Assembly: GCA_900546665.1 (NCBI GenBank)
Contig: URDY01000019.1
Location: 1-56,528, forward strand
Direction of reading: 5' to 3'
DNA length: 56,528 bases
Source: an uncultured Paraprevotella sp.
GTDB lineage: Bacteria > Bacteroidota > Bacteroidia > Bacteroidales > Bacteroidaceae
Positions 34,259 through 45,000 of the stretch are shown piece by piece. How positions within the stretch are numbered: the stretch's first letter is position 1; every line of letters begins with the position of its first letter. The translations under genes and the position numbers were made by a program. The notes beneath the pieces are model-generated. The model was given only the letters and a program-made list of their open reading frames with translations, was not told the origin of the DNA and made no database searches.

Positions 34259-34990
34259 TTATTTAACCCAAATTTTTCCTTTCTCCACACCACTTTGACC
34301 TGCAATGCTGTATACATAAATACCATCAGTCAAAGATGATAAAGTTATCTTTCCTTCTTTTCCGACTACCGGCATTTCCAGAACCTTTCTGCCATCAAGA
34401 GTGTAAACCACCAACTGACGAGCTTCGTCATTATTGAAAGCATAAACCAAATTATGACCGTCATAAGCTACTTTGCTGTTACCCACCTTTACATCTTCAA
34501 CAGAAAGTACCTCAGGATCATTAGACATCACCAGATTGATGCTGATCTTGCTGCTTTCATCGCCTTTATACCAAGCTGATACAATAGCATGAGCTGTAAG
34601 ATTGCTGGGATCCTGAAGGAAACCGGGATCATAATGAATCTGTAGATCTGACTCTATTCCAGCTGTAAATACACCTGATTTTTGAGCATCAACACCTAAG
34701 CTCGCCATAACACAAGTACCATCTACAGCACAAAGTGCTATATCTTTATCTAAGGATTTCACAACAATAATGACCTCTGCCGTTTTAGCTGACCTTAAAC
34801 AAATCTCAGGATAGAATATCACATTCGTACCCAACATAGGCGCCTCAGGTATTTGTATGATTTCTGCCTTATCTGAAATCACAGTTGAACCATTTTCTAC
34901 AGTTTTTCCATTATATGTAAAAGACAAGGATTGTGCCATGCCCCACATACAACAAAAAGAAAACATTAAAAGCGTAAAGATTTTCTTCAT
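34259..34990 (-). CDS. Secreted protein with C-terminal sorting-like tail
   Basis: 243 residues with an N-terminal signal peptide (cleavage near MAQ at residue 20). The mature part is beta-rich, with a strand pair 'CLRSAKTAEVIIVVKSLDK' near 70-85. It ends in 'LVVYTLDGRKVLEMPVV...GIYVYSIAGQSGVEKGKIWVK', a tail of the Por/type IX kind. No enzyme signature was seen. It sits between the Omp28-like lipoprotein and the BACON-like protein with gaps of 22 and 20 bases, so they almost certainly share a transcript. It could be a secreted partner of the Omp28 protein. Confidence 0.78.
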   Translation of the reverse strand: MKKIFTLLMFSFCCMWGMAQSLSFTYNGKTVENGSTVISDKAEIIQIPEAPMLGTNVIFYPEICLRSAKTAEVIIVVKSLDKDIALCAVDGTCVMASLGVDAQKSGVFTAGIESDLQIHYDPGFLQDPSNLTAHAIVSAWYKGDESSKISINLVMSNDPEVLSVEDVKVGNSKVAYDGHNLVYAFNNDEARQLVVYTLDGRKVLEMPVVGKEGKITLSSLTDGIYVYSIAGQSGVEKGKIWVK

Positions 34991-35012
34991 ATTTTTATAT
35001 TTAAGTTATTAA

Positions 35013-35807
35013 TTAATTGATTTTACACTCTGCAGCCTGTAACACACCCTCTGCATCATTATAAATAAAAGCAACCACCGATAGGTTCTTTTTTACCCAA
35101 TTATCCTTGATTTTTATCTGACGTCTTACTGTTTGAAGTACATTATCAGAGAGAACCATATCCTCACCCCAAGTTCCATTAACAGAAGCCCGATAGACAT
35201 GATTATGCACATAAGACATATCAATGGTATTGCCATTTTGCTGCAAAGCCGTAATATTACTTTCTGTAATCCAGATCTGCAATTTACCATTGATGTCACT
35301 TGCCGGAGTCAAATCTACTGTCACAGTTACACTATCAGCTGACGTAGTTGTATCTGCTTTAACGCTCAAAACCAGGTTGGTTTCACGGGTCAGCTCATCT
35401 CGTATTGCAGCTGCCCATTGATCTGCATTCATGGCACCTGAACGACGGTCCAAAACACCTGAAGGAAAGGCGGTCACATTCCATTTTGCGGCATATTCAT
35501 TACCCTCAGGCTGCATCAGTCCTGGAATACCAGGCAAAGAACCTTCTGCAATGCCAAATCCTCCAGCATGTATACTCACTGAAATGAAGGATTCACCATA
35601 CTGCTCCTTCAAGCTGTTTACAATTGCATGAGCGCTAGGACAGTTCAAACACCGCTGACCTGTAAATTCTTCCAAAAGTACAGTACGTTTTGGAACAATC
35701 TGCTCTACTTCTATATAACGGTCGGCCTCATCAACTTCATCACAAGACCCAAACAATACCGGAGCCATCAAAAATGCTCCGACTGCAGAATAAATCCAAT
35801 TTTTCAT
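35013..35807 (-). CDS. Omp28-related lipoprotein with thioredoxin-like fold
   Basis: 264 residues. The lipobox LFGSC (Cys22) is followed by DEVDEAD, an acidic export signal consistent with surface exposure. The Omp28 domain begins 'RTVLLEEFTGQRCLNCPSAHA' (residues 41-61). Cys53 and Cys56 form a CxxC in the position of a thioredoxin active site (CLNC). Omp28 of Porphyromonas is an outer membrane protein with proposed adhesin function. The redox role is inferred from the CxxC. The rest is beta-rich. It is the third gene of a tight operon, with only 3 bases between the stop of the preceding barrel gene and this gene's start. Confidence 0.85.
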   Translation of the reverse strand: MKNWIYSAVGAFLMAPVLFGSCDEVDEADRYIEVEQIVPKRTVLLEEFTGQRCLNCPSAHAIVNSLKEQYGESFISVSIHAGGFGIAEGSLPGIPGLMQPEGNEYAAKWNVTAFPSGVLDRRSGAMNADQWAAAIRDELTRETNLVLSVKADTTTSADSVTVTVDLTPASDINGKLQIWITESNITALQQNGNTIDMSYVHNHVYRASVNGTWGEDMVLSDNVLQTVRRQIKIKDNWVKKNLSVVAFIYNDAEGVLQAAECKIN

Positions 35808-35810
35808 GAT

Positions 35811-37469
35811 TTAAAAATTGAAGTTATAAGATAATTGAACACCACGACTGGCCGGTACATAACGACACACACCACCTGAACAGTTATAACCGGCACGTGT
35901 ACGACCATAGCCTAACATCAGTCTATGAGCATTGTAGTTGAAAGTCACGGATCCCATATAATAATGCAGATTGGTCTCTCCATTATTCCACATATCGCTG
36001 ACCGTAAACATCAAATAAGGCAATACGGAAAGCTCCAGAAGACCATAAGTCCAGTCTCCTTCATCATCCTTCGTTGCCAAATATTGCACTTCACCACGCA
36101 AGGTCAGCTTCTTGTTAAACTGATATTTACCTTCAACCACACCAATATTTGACGTAATTGTTCCTCCATGTCCTTCAATTACATCCTTATTATAATATTG
36201 GTTCATGTACATCAGGTTCAACTTAAAAGCTGGAGTCAGTTTTTTCTCTACCTGTACATTGATATCCTGATAGAACTTCTGTCCCATCTTAAAGAATTTG
36301 GAAGTATAACCGTCCGTACCATTAAATGAACCATGGAAGTCTGCTACCGGCTGCTTGTCCAAGCCACGGACATGGCTGAAATTAACCTTTACTCGTGTAC
36401 CATATTTACCTCCCAGCAAAGTGCGACGTTTGAAGAGATAACCTACTTCACCCTGGAAAGCCCATTCACCATCTGCAGCCTGAGTAGCATAAGGATATAA
36501 AGCAGGCAAGGCATAAGTATGCTGATAAGCAAAGGCCGGCATATTATTGATAAATACAGATGTTCCTTCACGACTTCTTTGACTTCTGAAAGACATATTG
36601 TCGCTACGCTTGGCCTGTGCCAAAATACTCAAGCCACGCTTAGAATAAGAGGCAGACAACATAACTGCATTACCACGATGGTAAATATAGCCATTATCAA
36701 AGCTCGGATCCTGACTTTTCCAGGCATATTCAGCCAACACACTGTAATCACCCTTCTGGAAACGTGAACGGACATCAAAAGCATTAACTACACCAGGAAG
36801 AGCCAATTTATAATTGGTTCCCGGAACCAGGATATCCTCATCATTCTCATGCTTCATCACATACGAACCACCTACCATCCAGGTGATATTCTTATCCTGC
36901 ATGGAAGTGCTGTACTGATCCAGATTAAGTTCCAAATCAGTTCCGGCTACATAGGAATCTTTGCTCCATGACCAATAACGTCTCTGCAAGCCACCCAAAA
37001 TTTTAAACTGTACACCTTTAATTCCGGTTACATTCACACGGGCTCCCCGCAAAGAATTATCTATTCCCAAACTTCTTTCTTCATACGTACGGAATATAAA
37101 ACCACTTCCGAACTGATCATAAAAGTCGCCTAAAGTGACATCAAAGCCTTTGAATTTACCCTTCACATACACATAAGGTACGCCCCATCCTTTGAAATCC
37201 TTTTCAAAACCATCTAACGGCCATTCCATAAATTCCAGACGGGCACCAGCATCTACATACTTACTCATCAGATTCAAATCTGCATAAGTATTGGTCAGTC
37301 CCCATTCACTATGGTGTTCGGTACCAATCTCAGCGTCGTTCTCCGGCAGCAATACATCGCTCTGCACACTACCATGAAGTACGACCTTACGTTCTTCATC
37401 CTGAGCCTGTACACCTGAAACGAGTAAGCCAAATCCTGCCAAAAGGATTGTCCTATTCAATAAACTCAT
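35811..37469 (-). CDS. DUF6029-like outer membrane beta-barrel protein
   Basis: 552 residues with a signal peptide ending near VQAQ (residue 23). The mature sequence is a run of alternating amphipathic strands with many aromatic belts ('GSGFIFRTYEERSLGIDNSLRGARV'). It ends 'YVPASRGVQLSYNFNF', with a terminal Phe as in barrel assembly signals. I recognise this as the DUF6029 type that sits beside Omp28 and TlpA-type genes in Bacteroidales. Its substrate is unknown; a channel or anchor for the neighbouring secreted proteins is possible. It follows the TlpA-like gene by 34 bases. Confidence 0.8.
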   Translation of the reverse strand: MSLLNRTILLAGFGLLVSGVQAQDEERKVVLHGSVQSDVLLPENDAEIGTEHHSEWGLTNTYADLNLMSKYVDAGARLEFMEWPLDGFEKDFKGWGVPYVYVKGKFKGFDVTLGDFYDQFGSGFIFRTYEERSLGIDNSLRGARVNVTGIKGVQFKILGGLQRRYWSWSKDSYVAGTDLELNLDQYSTSMQDKNITWMVGGSYVMKHENDEDILVPGTNYKLALPGVVNAFDVRSRFQKGDYSVLAEYAWKSQDPSFDNGYIYHRGNAVMLSASYSKRGLSILAQAKRSDNMSFRSQRSREGTSVFINNMPAFAYQHTYALPALYPYATQAADGEWAFQGEVGYLFKRRTLLGGKYGTRVKVNFSHVRGLDKQPVADFHGSFNGTDGYTSKFFKMGQKFYQDINVQVEKKLTPAFKLNLMYMNQYYNKDVIEGHGGTITSNIGVVEGKYQFNKKLTLRGEVQYLATKDDEGDWTYGLLELSVLPYLMFTVSDMWNNGETNLHYYMGSVTFNYNAHRLMLGYGRTRAGYNCSGGVCRYVPASRGVQLSYNFNF

Positions 37470-37503
37470 TACTTTTACCTAAATATCTATAATATCTAAA
37501 AGA

Positions 37504-38004
37504 TTATTTCTTTTCGCCTGCAACAAGTTCACGGATCTTTTCAATCAAATGACTTTCCGCTCCTTCTGTATAGCCACTACGAGAATCAGCAACCTTACCG
37601 TTTCCGTCTATGACAAACACATGAGGTATCATCTGCACTCCCATTGCACGACGGAATTCGCTATTCGGATCAAGTAAGACTTCATATTCCCAGCCTTCAC
37701 CATCAACCAAAGGCTTTACCTTATTTATATTCTGAGCCTGATCAATAGAAACGGCAATGACTTTCATTCCGGTTTCATCCTGCCAGTCTGCATACTGTTC
37801 ACTAATGGCTTTAAGCTCACGATTACAAGGCTTACACCATGTTGCAAAGAAACTGATCACAAAAGGCTTGCCGTCATTACTTAACTTAGCGGTATCAACG
37901 ACCTTGCCATTTAACTCTTTTAGTTTCACTGAAGGCAATTGGGCAAAAGTTGACAAGCAAAAAAATGCCGCCAACGCCATACTTAACAATCTTCTTTTTT
38001 TCAT
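37504..38004 (-). CDS. TlpA/ResA-type thioredoxin-fold protein
   Basis: 166 residues from the ATG at 38004. A GTG lies one codon earlier. The signal peptide ends near FAQ (residues 20-22), so it acts in the periplasm or is released. The thioredoxin-like active site WCKPC places Cys57 and Cys60 after the 'PFVISFFATW' strand, and the cis-Pro segment 'MGVQMIPHVFVID' follows at about 130. It is a disulfide reductase or isomerase of the AhpC-TSA/Redoxin (TlpA-like) family. It is the first gene of the operon that also makes an Omp28 CxxC protein. Its promoter is at 38037-38044 on the minus strand. Confidence 0.9.
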   Translation of the reverse strand: MKKRRLLSMALAAFFCLSTFAQLPSVKLKELNGKVVDTAKLSNDGKPFVISFFATWCKPCNRELKAISEQYADWQDETGMKVIAVSIDQAQNINKVKPLVDGEGWEYEVLLDPNSEFRRAMGVQMIPHVFVIDGNGKVADSRSGYTEGAESHLIEKIRELVAGEKK

Positions 38005-38036
38005 CACAAATTCTTAAAAATCCTAGTTTTATTTTA

Positions 38037-38044
38037 CAAAAGTA
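38037..38044 (-). promoter_or_regulatory. -7 element of the thiol/Omp28 operon promoter
   Basis: The minus strand reads TACTTTTG, a perfect TAnnTTTG, 33 bases before the ATG. A TTG on the minus strand at 38068-38070 is a possible -33 element. Confidence 0.55.
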
Positions 38045-38118
38045 CTATTTTATTTAAGAAAAAACAGCAATTTTACTAAATTTTACGTCAATTTTAATAT
38101 AAAATGATTTTTTTCTTG

Positions 38119-38126
38119 TAATTTTG
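38119..38126 (+). promoter_or_regulatory. -7 element of the giant Omp28 gene promoter
   Basis: TAATTTTG is a perfect TAnnTTTG, 47 bases before the ATG at 38174. It is divergent from the promoter at 38037. The two -7 boxes are 74 bases apart, so a regulator bound between them could control both sides. Confidence 0.55.
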
Positions 38127-38173
38127 CGATAAAAATCTGCAAATATTATCATTTTATTTAATTATCAGTTAAC

Positions 38174-41100
38174 ATGAAGAAAAAATCTCTTAGCACATTG
38201 CTTCTGACATTAGCCTTGTGCTTTACCGAGAATCTGCTTGCTCAACAGCAGCCTAAATTTCATCTCTTCTCGTTTGACGACAATGCTGAAATCAATCGCA
38301 TTTCCGACAACGGAAATTGGGCCGTAGCAGACGCAAAAAGTCCGGAAGACGATACCAAAAGAGCTTATCCCAAGCTCATCGATCTTTCCGACGACAGTAT
38401 CCTTCCACTTTATAATGAAAGCGATCCCACATCGGCCAACTGGTATAACGCCAAGGACGTCACCGATGACGGCGCCATCGTGGCCGGAAGTCAGGCCGGA
38501 GAACCCGCACTGTGGAGAAAGGCCACAGGCAAATGGGTCACACTGCCCAAACCCAGCGGATGGAGCGGAGGATGCGTCAACTGCATCACTCCCGACGGCA
38601 AATATGCCGCAGGTACGGCCGGTGGCGTGCAGGGCAACTACACCGAAGCGCCCGTAGTATGGGACATCGCAGCAGGAGGACGCGTCATCACACCCGAAGG
38701 ATTGCCTGAAAAGGGTATGACAGGAGCCTTGTACAACCAGAGCCGCATCACACATATCTCCGCCGACGGACGTTACCTGCTGGGATGCGTGGCCTTCAGC
38801 TACCTGCAGCCCGCCGACATCTTCTTCTACGTATACGACCGTCAGACAGGCGACTGGCAACCCATTGGATTCGACCTCGACAAGACGACGTGGACCTGGA
38901 CACCGCAAGCCGAAGGGTTACTCTTCATTGATGATGCCTACATGGATCACGAAGGCAAATACGTGGCCGGAATCGCCTATATGGTGAAAAGCGCCGACAG
39001 TGAATACCGTCTGCCTTTCCTCTACGACATCGCCACAAAGAAGTTCACCCTCTACGACGAAAGCCAGACGCGTGACTACGCCGGATACACCGTTGACGGA
39101 CAGGGACACGTGTTCGCCGCAAGCCCCGCCGGAAGCCCCACACGCGAATGGAGCATACGCGTAGGCGATTACTGGTATTCCTTCAGCCAGATTCTCAAAC
39201 AGAGATACGGCATGGAGTATAAAACCGTCACAGGATTCAACATTACCGGTACACCGCTGTCTGTCACACCCGACGGCAAGACCGTAGCTGTACTGGCTGA
39301 CCCCGTGCTCCACAAAAGCTACGTGGTGAGCATGAGCGAAACTTTCGAAGAAGCAGCACAGGCAGTCAACCTGCTCGACAACTATACCACTACGCCTGCA
39401 CAGGGAGCTACATTCTCAAGAATCAGCAGCGTACAGGTGACTTTCGATCGCGCGATCAGCGTCAAGGGAGACAAGGGCGACATCTCACTCAAGGGAGACA
39501 AGGGCCATACGCTCAACCCCATCAAGTTCGGTATCAGCACCACGTCTGACAAGACTGCCGAAATCAGTTTCCGTACCGCACTGCTCAACGACGGCGAGAC
39601 TTATACACTGCACATACCGGCAGGAGTCATCTCACTGGCTGACAACGCACAGAAGACGAACAACGACATCGACATCGTATTCTACGGCCGCGAAAACAAG
39701 CCCATGAGCGTAGTGGACGTGTCACCACGCAACGGATCCATGGTGAGCCAGCTCAACTACTCAACCAACCCGATGGTGTTCACATTCGACTGTACCGCAG
39801 TGCTCACCGACTCGGCCAAGGCTACACTCTACATAGAAGGACGCGACGAACCGGTATGCGACCTCAGCCTCGCTACAGCGGACAACAAGGTAGCCGCCTA
39901 TCCTGCCACAGGACAGTATCTCTACAAGGGTAGTCAATACAAAGTGGTACTTCAGGCCGGCGCCGTGACTGACGTCACGGGATTCAACCCCAATGAGGCA
40001 TACACCGTGAACTACACGGGTTCGTATGAAAGAGAGATCGCCGACAACGACACGCTCGTATACAGCAACAACTTCAACAGCGGAGTGGCCGACATGCTGC
40101 TCTACGACAACGACAAGCTCGAACCGACACAGGACATGGTCAACTTCGGTTTCGAACAGGAACGTACACCATGGATGCCTGCATGGGACGAGGACAATAC
40201 CTCTGATCTCTGTGCTGCTTCTAACTCACAATACAAGAACGGAGCCGGACCGGCCGACGACTGGATGGCCACACCGCAGATGTTCATCCCCGACAGCAAG
40301 AGCTACCTCCGCTTCAAGGCGCAAAACGCTGACAACAGCAAACAGGACGAACTGAAGGTAGTGGTACTCGCCACTGACGATCTCATCAACGCGCTCGACA
40401 AAGACAACGTAGAACGGTTCAAAAAGGAGGGTAAGATCGTATATGAAGGCGTGGAAACAGCCGGTAAGGACAACGACATGCTCCAGGGCGACTGGACGGA
40501 CCACGTAGTGGATCTAGCCGAATTCGCCGGAAAGAACATCTATATCGCATTCTGGAACAACAACCACTCTCAGAGCATCCTCTTCGTAGACAATGTAGAG
40601 GTGGTGCACGACATGAAACTGATCGTGACGCTCGACAACGAAACTACCGTAGTGAACACCGAAACGGCCGACATCCGCGGACGCGTAGCCGTGAAGTCAG
40701 ATCTGGACGTGTTCCACAACCTTGAACTCACCCTCAAAAACAGCCAGGGCGAAACTGTTGACCACATCAGTGAAAGCGGTCTCGAACTCAAGAAGGGCGA
40801 CGTATATGAATTCCAGTTCAGCAAACCGCTTCCGCTGGCCAAGGGACAGAACAACCTGTTCTACGTGAGCGTCAATGCCGACGACAACATCACCGAAGTG
40901 AAGGGTGAGGTCAAGAACCTGGCCTTCAAGCCGGTCAAGCGCGTTGTCATCGAAGAATACACAGGTATGGGATGCGGTAACTGTCCGCTCGGTATATTAG
41001 CTATGGAGAAACTCGAAAACACCTTCGGTAACCTAATCCTGCCGGTGGCCATACATACTTATTCGGGCGATCCGTACGTGAACAACCTCGGATCATACAC

Positions 41101-41989
41101 CACCTTCCTCTTCGGCAATTCTCCGGGCGCACCGAGCGCTTCCATCAACCGTCGCGGAACGGCTTACCATCCGATGGCTTCACTGCAGACGGCCAGCGGA
41201 ACAGACTATGTGTTCAACGCCCCCGAAGGCACCGACCCACTGTGGCTCGACGTGGTAACTGAGGAATTCGCCACCGAAGCTGATGCTGACATCAGCGCCA
41301 AGGCTGAATTCAACAGCAAGACAGGACGACTCGACATTCCGTGCGAGGTGAAATTCGCACTCAACGACAGTGCTCTCAACATCAACCTCTTTGCCGTAAT
41401 ACTCGAGGATAACCTCGTAGGCTACCAGAGCAACTACATGGCTAACACCGAATCCGAAAGCCTCGGCGAATGGGGTAAAGGTGGCAAGTATGGCATGGCT
41501 CAGGTTATCCCCTACTACTTCAACGATGTAGCTCTGGCCTGCATCGGTATGACATTCAACGGCACAGGCGGCTACCTGCCCGAAAAGGTGGAAGCCGGCA
41601 CCGTATACGACGCGACCGTCAGCATCAACGGTTTCGACGGATTCAGCAAGGCCGAAAACTGCAAGGTAGTAGTCATGATGATCGATGCCAATACCGGACG
41701 CTACATCAATGCGGCTGAAGCCAAATTCACTGTCGACGGCGAAGGCGGTGACGCCATCACCGAAACCGGAAGCGACTCACAGCCGGTTATCATCTGTCAC
41801 GGACAGGCCATCGACATCACGGCTGCAGACGGAGCTACCGCCGAACTCATCAGCGTCAGCGGACACGTCATCGACCGCACCGTATGCCAAGGCAACGCTA
41901 CCCTGCGCGCCGGCGGATACAAGGGTATGGCCGTCGTACGCGTAGTACAGAACGGACAGGCCATTGTCAGAAAAGTCGTACTCAACTGA
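38174..41989 (+). CDS. Multidomain secreted protein with Omp28 domain and choice-of-anchor module
   Basis: 1271 residues with a signal peptide ending near LLAQ (residue 24). Residues about 30-390 look like repeated propeller-type strands ('ISDNGNWAVA', 'ISADGRYLLG', 'TPDGKTVAV'). Ig-like modules follow at about 395-620. At about 630-815 lies a choice-of-anchor or cleaved-adhesin-like beta-sandwich ('ADDWMATPQMFIP...SYLRFKAQN...IAFWNNN...LFVDNVEV'). At about 920-1190 is an Omp28 domain with a CxxC (Cys934-Cys937, 'YTGMGCGNCPLG'). A tail of about 60 residues ends the protein. It is therefore the second Omp28-type CxxC protein next to the TlpA operon. It probably acts outside the cell. Codon use is strongly C/G-ending, unlike genes left of 38 kb. 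Confidence 0.85.
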   Translation: MKKKSLSTLLLTLALCFTENLLAQQQPKFHLFSFDDNAEINRISDNGNWAVADAKSPEDDTKRAYPKLIDLSDDSILPLYNESDPTSANWYNAKDVTDDGAIVAGSQAGEPALWRKATGKWVTLPKPSGWSGGCVNCITPDGKYAAGTAGGVQGNYTEAPVVWDIAAGGRVITPEGLPEKGMTGALYNQSRITHISADGRYLLGCVAFSYLQPADIFFYVYDRQTGDWQPIGFDLDKTTWTWTPQAEGLLFIDDAYMDHEGKYVAGIAYMVKSADSEYRLPFLYDIATKKFTLYDESQTRDYAGYTVDGQGHVFAASPAGSPTREWSIRVGDYWYSFSQILKQRYGMEYKTVTGFNITGTPLSVTPDGKTVAVLADPVLHKSYVVSMSETFEEAAQAVNLLDNYTTTPAQGATFSRISSVQVTFDRAISVKGDKGDISLKGDKGHTLNPIKFGISTTSDKTAEISFRTALLNDGETYTLHIPAGVISLADNAQKTNNDIDIVFYGRENKPMSVVDVSPRNGSMVSQLNYSTNPMVFTFDCTAVLTDSAKATLYIEGRDEPVCDLSLATADNKVAAYPATGQYLYKGSQYKVVLQAGAVTDVTGFNPNEAYTVNYTGSYEREIADNDTLVYSNNFNSGVADMLLYDNDKLEPTQDMVNFGFEQERTPWMPAWDEDNTSDLCAASNSQYKNGAGPADDWMATPQMFIPDSKSYLRFKAQNADNSKQDELKVVVLATDDLINALDKDNVERFKKEGKIVYEGVETAGKDNDMLQGDWTDHVVDLAEFAGKNIYIAFWNNNHSQSILFVDNVEVVHDMKLIVTLDNETTVVNTETADIRGRVAVKSDLDVFHNLELTLKNSQGETVDHISESGLELKKGDVYEFQFSKPLPLAKGQNNLFYVSVNADDNITEVKGEVKNLAFKPVKRVVIEEYTGMGCGNCPLGILAMEKLENTFGNLILPVAIHTYSGDPYVNNLGSYTTFLFGNSPGAPSASINRRGTAYHPMASLQTASGTDYVFNAPEGTDPLWLDVVTEEFATEADADISAKAEFNSKTGRLDIPCEVKFALNDSALNINLFAVILEDNLVGYQSNYMANTESESLGEWGKGGKYGMAQVIPYYFNDVALACIGMTFNGTGGYLPEKVEAGTVYDATVSINGFDGFSKAENCKVVVMMIDANTGRYINAAEAKFTVDGEGGDAITETGSDSQPVIICHGQAIDITAADGATAELISVSGHVIDRTVCQGNATLRAGGYKGMAVVRVVQNGQAIVRKVVLN
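39462..39505 (+). repeat. 27-base tandem duplication inside the giant Omp28 gene
   Basis: The 17-base TCAAGGGAGACAAGGGC occurs at 39462-39478 and again at 39489-39505, an offset of 27 bases. It encodes a nine-residue repeat (VKGDKGDIS / LKGDKGHTL) in an Ig-like region. It keeps the reading frame. Confidence 0.8.
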
Positions 41990-42006
41990 TACCTGAACGA
42001 AATACC

Positions 42007-42043
42007 ATGAGGGGGGGAGAATTATTTTTCCCCCCTCATTTTG
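42007..42043 (+). terminator. Terminator between the giant Omp28 gene and susC
   Basis: ATGAGGGGGG at 42007-42016 pairs with CCCCCCTCAT at 42030-42039 and TTTT follows. It separates, or partly attenuates between, the Omp28 gene and the SusC operon. The G-run is seven bases long. Confidence 0.7.
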
Positions 42044-42083
42044 ACGTCAATAACTAACATTACATATCTTTTATAAAAAAAGC

Positions 42084-45000
42084 ATGAAAAGAAAATTTTT
42101 ACTCTTCCTGACTGCCCTGGTCTGCTTCAGCGCCAGCTTGATGGCCCAGACAAAGACTGCATCGGGCACCGTCATCTCGGCCGATGACAACGAACCGCTC
42201 ATCGGAGCTTCCGTCAAGGTCAAAGGCACCACGCTGGGCCAGAGCACCGACATCGACGGACATTTCAACATCTCCGGCATTCCGGCCGAAGCCAAGGTTC
42301 TCGAAATCTCCTACATCGGCTTCCAGCCGCAGACTGTCAACATCGGACAGAACATGAAAATCACACTCCACAGCAAGGAACGCGTGCTCGATGACGTGGT
42401 CGTTACCGGTATGCAGAAAATGGACAAGCGTCTCTTCTCCGGAGCTACAGTGAAAATCGATGCGGAGAAAATGAAAATCGACGGTATGGCCGACATCAGC
42501 CGTTCACTCGAAGGACGCGCAGCCGGTGTATCAGTGCAGAACGTATCCGGAACCTTCGGTACCGCACCCAAGATCCGCGTGCGCGGTGCCACTTCCATCT
42601 ACGGCAGCAGCCGCCCGCTTTGGGTGGTCGACGGAGTCATCCAGGAGGATGTCATCAATATCGGAGCTGATGAACTGGCTACCGGTGACGTTGAAACCTT
42701 GCTCAGCTCGGCCATTGCCGGACTCAACGCTGACGACATCGAAAGCTTCCAGATCCTTAAGGACGGATCGGCCACTTCCATCTATGGTGCAAGAGCCATG
42801 GCGGGTGTCATCGTCGTGACCACCAAAAAGGGTAAGGCGGGACAAAGCCGCATCAACTATACAGGTGAATTCACCATGCGCATGAAACCGAGCTACAACA
42901 ACTACAACATCATGAACTCACAGGACCAGATGGATGTATACAAGGAACTCGCCGACAAGGGATGGCTCAATTTCTCGGGCGACAACACCAACGGTCTCTA
43001 CAATGCCCCCAACAGCGGTGTGTATGGTAAGATGTGGCACCTCATCAATACCTACGATCCTACCACAGGACAGTTCGCACTGGCCAACACACCGGAAGCA
43101 CGCAACGCTTACCTGCAGGCGGCCGAACAGCGCAACACCGACTGGTTCGACGAACTCTTCAGCAATTCTATCATGCAGAACCACTCCATCAGCATGACTT
43201 CAGGAAGCGACAAGGCTACCTACTATGCCTCACTGAGTATCATGCAGGATCCGGGATGGTACAAGCAGAGCAGCGTCAACCGCTACACCGCTAACCTCAA
43301 CACGACCTTCAACATCAGCAAGACCCTCAGCCTTAACCTGCTCAGTAATGCGGCTTACCGTAAACAGCGGGCTCCGGGTACTTCAAGTCAGGCCGTGGAC
43401 CTCGTAAGCGGAGAAATCAGCCGTGACTTCGATATCAACCCGTATTCCTACGCGCTGAACACTTCACGCACACTTGATCCGAACGAGTTCTATACCCGCA
43501 ACTACGCGGACTTCAACATCTTCCACGAACTGGATAACAACTACATCGAACTCAATACTGTGGACCTCAAGTTCCAGGGCGAACTGAAATGGAAACCGCT
43601 CAGCGAACTCGAGTTCAGCGTACTCGGTGCCATGAAATACAGCACCATCGACAACGAACACTTCGTCAAGGACGGATCCAACCAAGCCAATGCCTACAGA
43701 GCTATGGGCAACTCCATCATCATCGATGCCAACGACAAACTCTACTCTGATCCGGACTATCCTTACGACCTTCCCATCAGCGTACTGCCCGAAGGTGGTA
43801 TCTACAGCCGCACGGACTACAAGACCAAAGGATTCGACTTCCGCGCCTCTTTCTCATGGAACAGGCTTTGGGGCGAAAACCACCTCACCAACGTATACGG
43901 AGGTATGGAAACCAATGCAACTGACTACGACCAGTCTAACTTCAACGGATGGGGCATGCAGTACGACATGGGCGAAACACCGTTCTACATCTACCAGTAT
44001 TTCAAACAAGGTATTGAACAGGGTACTACCTATTACGGACTGAACCGCGCACACAGCCGCAGCGCCGCATTCTTCCTTAATGCCAACTACTCTTACAAGT
44101 CAAGATATTCTGTCAACGGAACCGTACGCTATGAAGGTACCAACCAGCTCGGACGCACCAGAAGTGCCAGATGGCTCCCCACTTGGAACATCTCCGGACG
44201 CTGGAACCTCGACGAAGAAGAGTTCTTCCAACCGGCCAAGGACATCGTCTCACACGCCGCCCTCAAGCTCTCCTACTCACTCACCGGTGACCGCGGACCT
44301 AACCTCACCAACTCTACGGCCATCATCTCCAGCTACACGCCGTTCAGGCCGTTCACATCCGTACAGGAAAGCGGACTCGAACTCGTTACTTTGGGCAACA
44401 GCGAACTGACCTATGAGAAGAAAAACGAATTCAACGTGGGAGTAGACCTCGGATTCATCGACAACCGCATCAACGTCACCATGGACTTCTACACCAGAAA
44501 CAACCACGACCTGATTGGTACAACTAAGACACAGGGCGTCGGCGGCGAAATCGCCAAATATGCCAACGTCGCTTCCATGAAGTCACACGGATTCGAACTC
44601 AGCGTATCTTCAACCAACATCAAACGGAAAGACTTCAGCTGGACTACTGACTTCATCTACTCTGTCTACAAGAATGAAGTCACCGAACTCAACGCCGTAG
44701 CCAGCACCATGGACTACGTCAGCGGTACCGGATTCACCATGGTGGGTTATCCGCATCGCGGACTTTTCTCCATCCCCTTCGCCGGACTCGATGAAAACGG
44801 TATCCCAACTTTCTACAACGAAAAGGGAGAAATTACCAGTACAGACATCAGCTTCCAGTACAGCGACGACTTCTCATGGCTGAAATATGAAGGACCGACC
44901 GAACCGACTTTCAGCGGTAGCCTCGGAAACACCTTCACCTACAAGAATCTCCGACTGAACGTTTACTTCACTTATTCAGGTGGTAACGTCGTACGTCTTG

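Noticed and set aside
38210..38908. 232-residue antisense frame
   Set aside because: It is a shadow of the strong C-ending codon use in the gene on the other strand.
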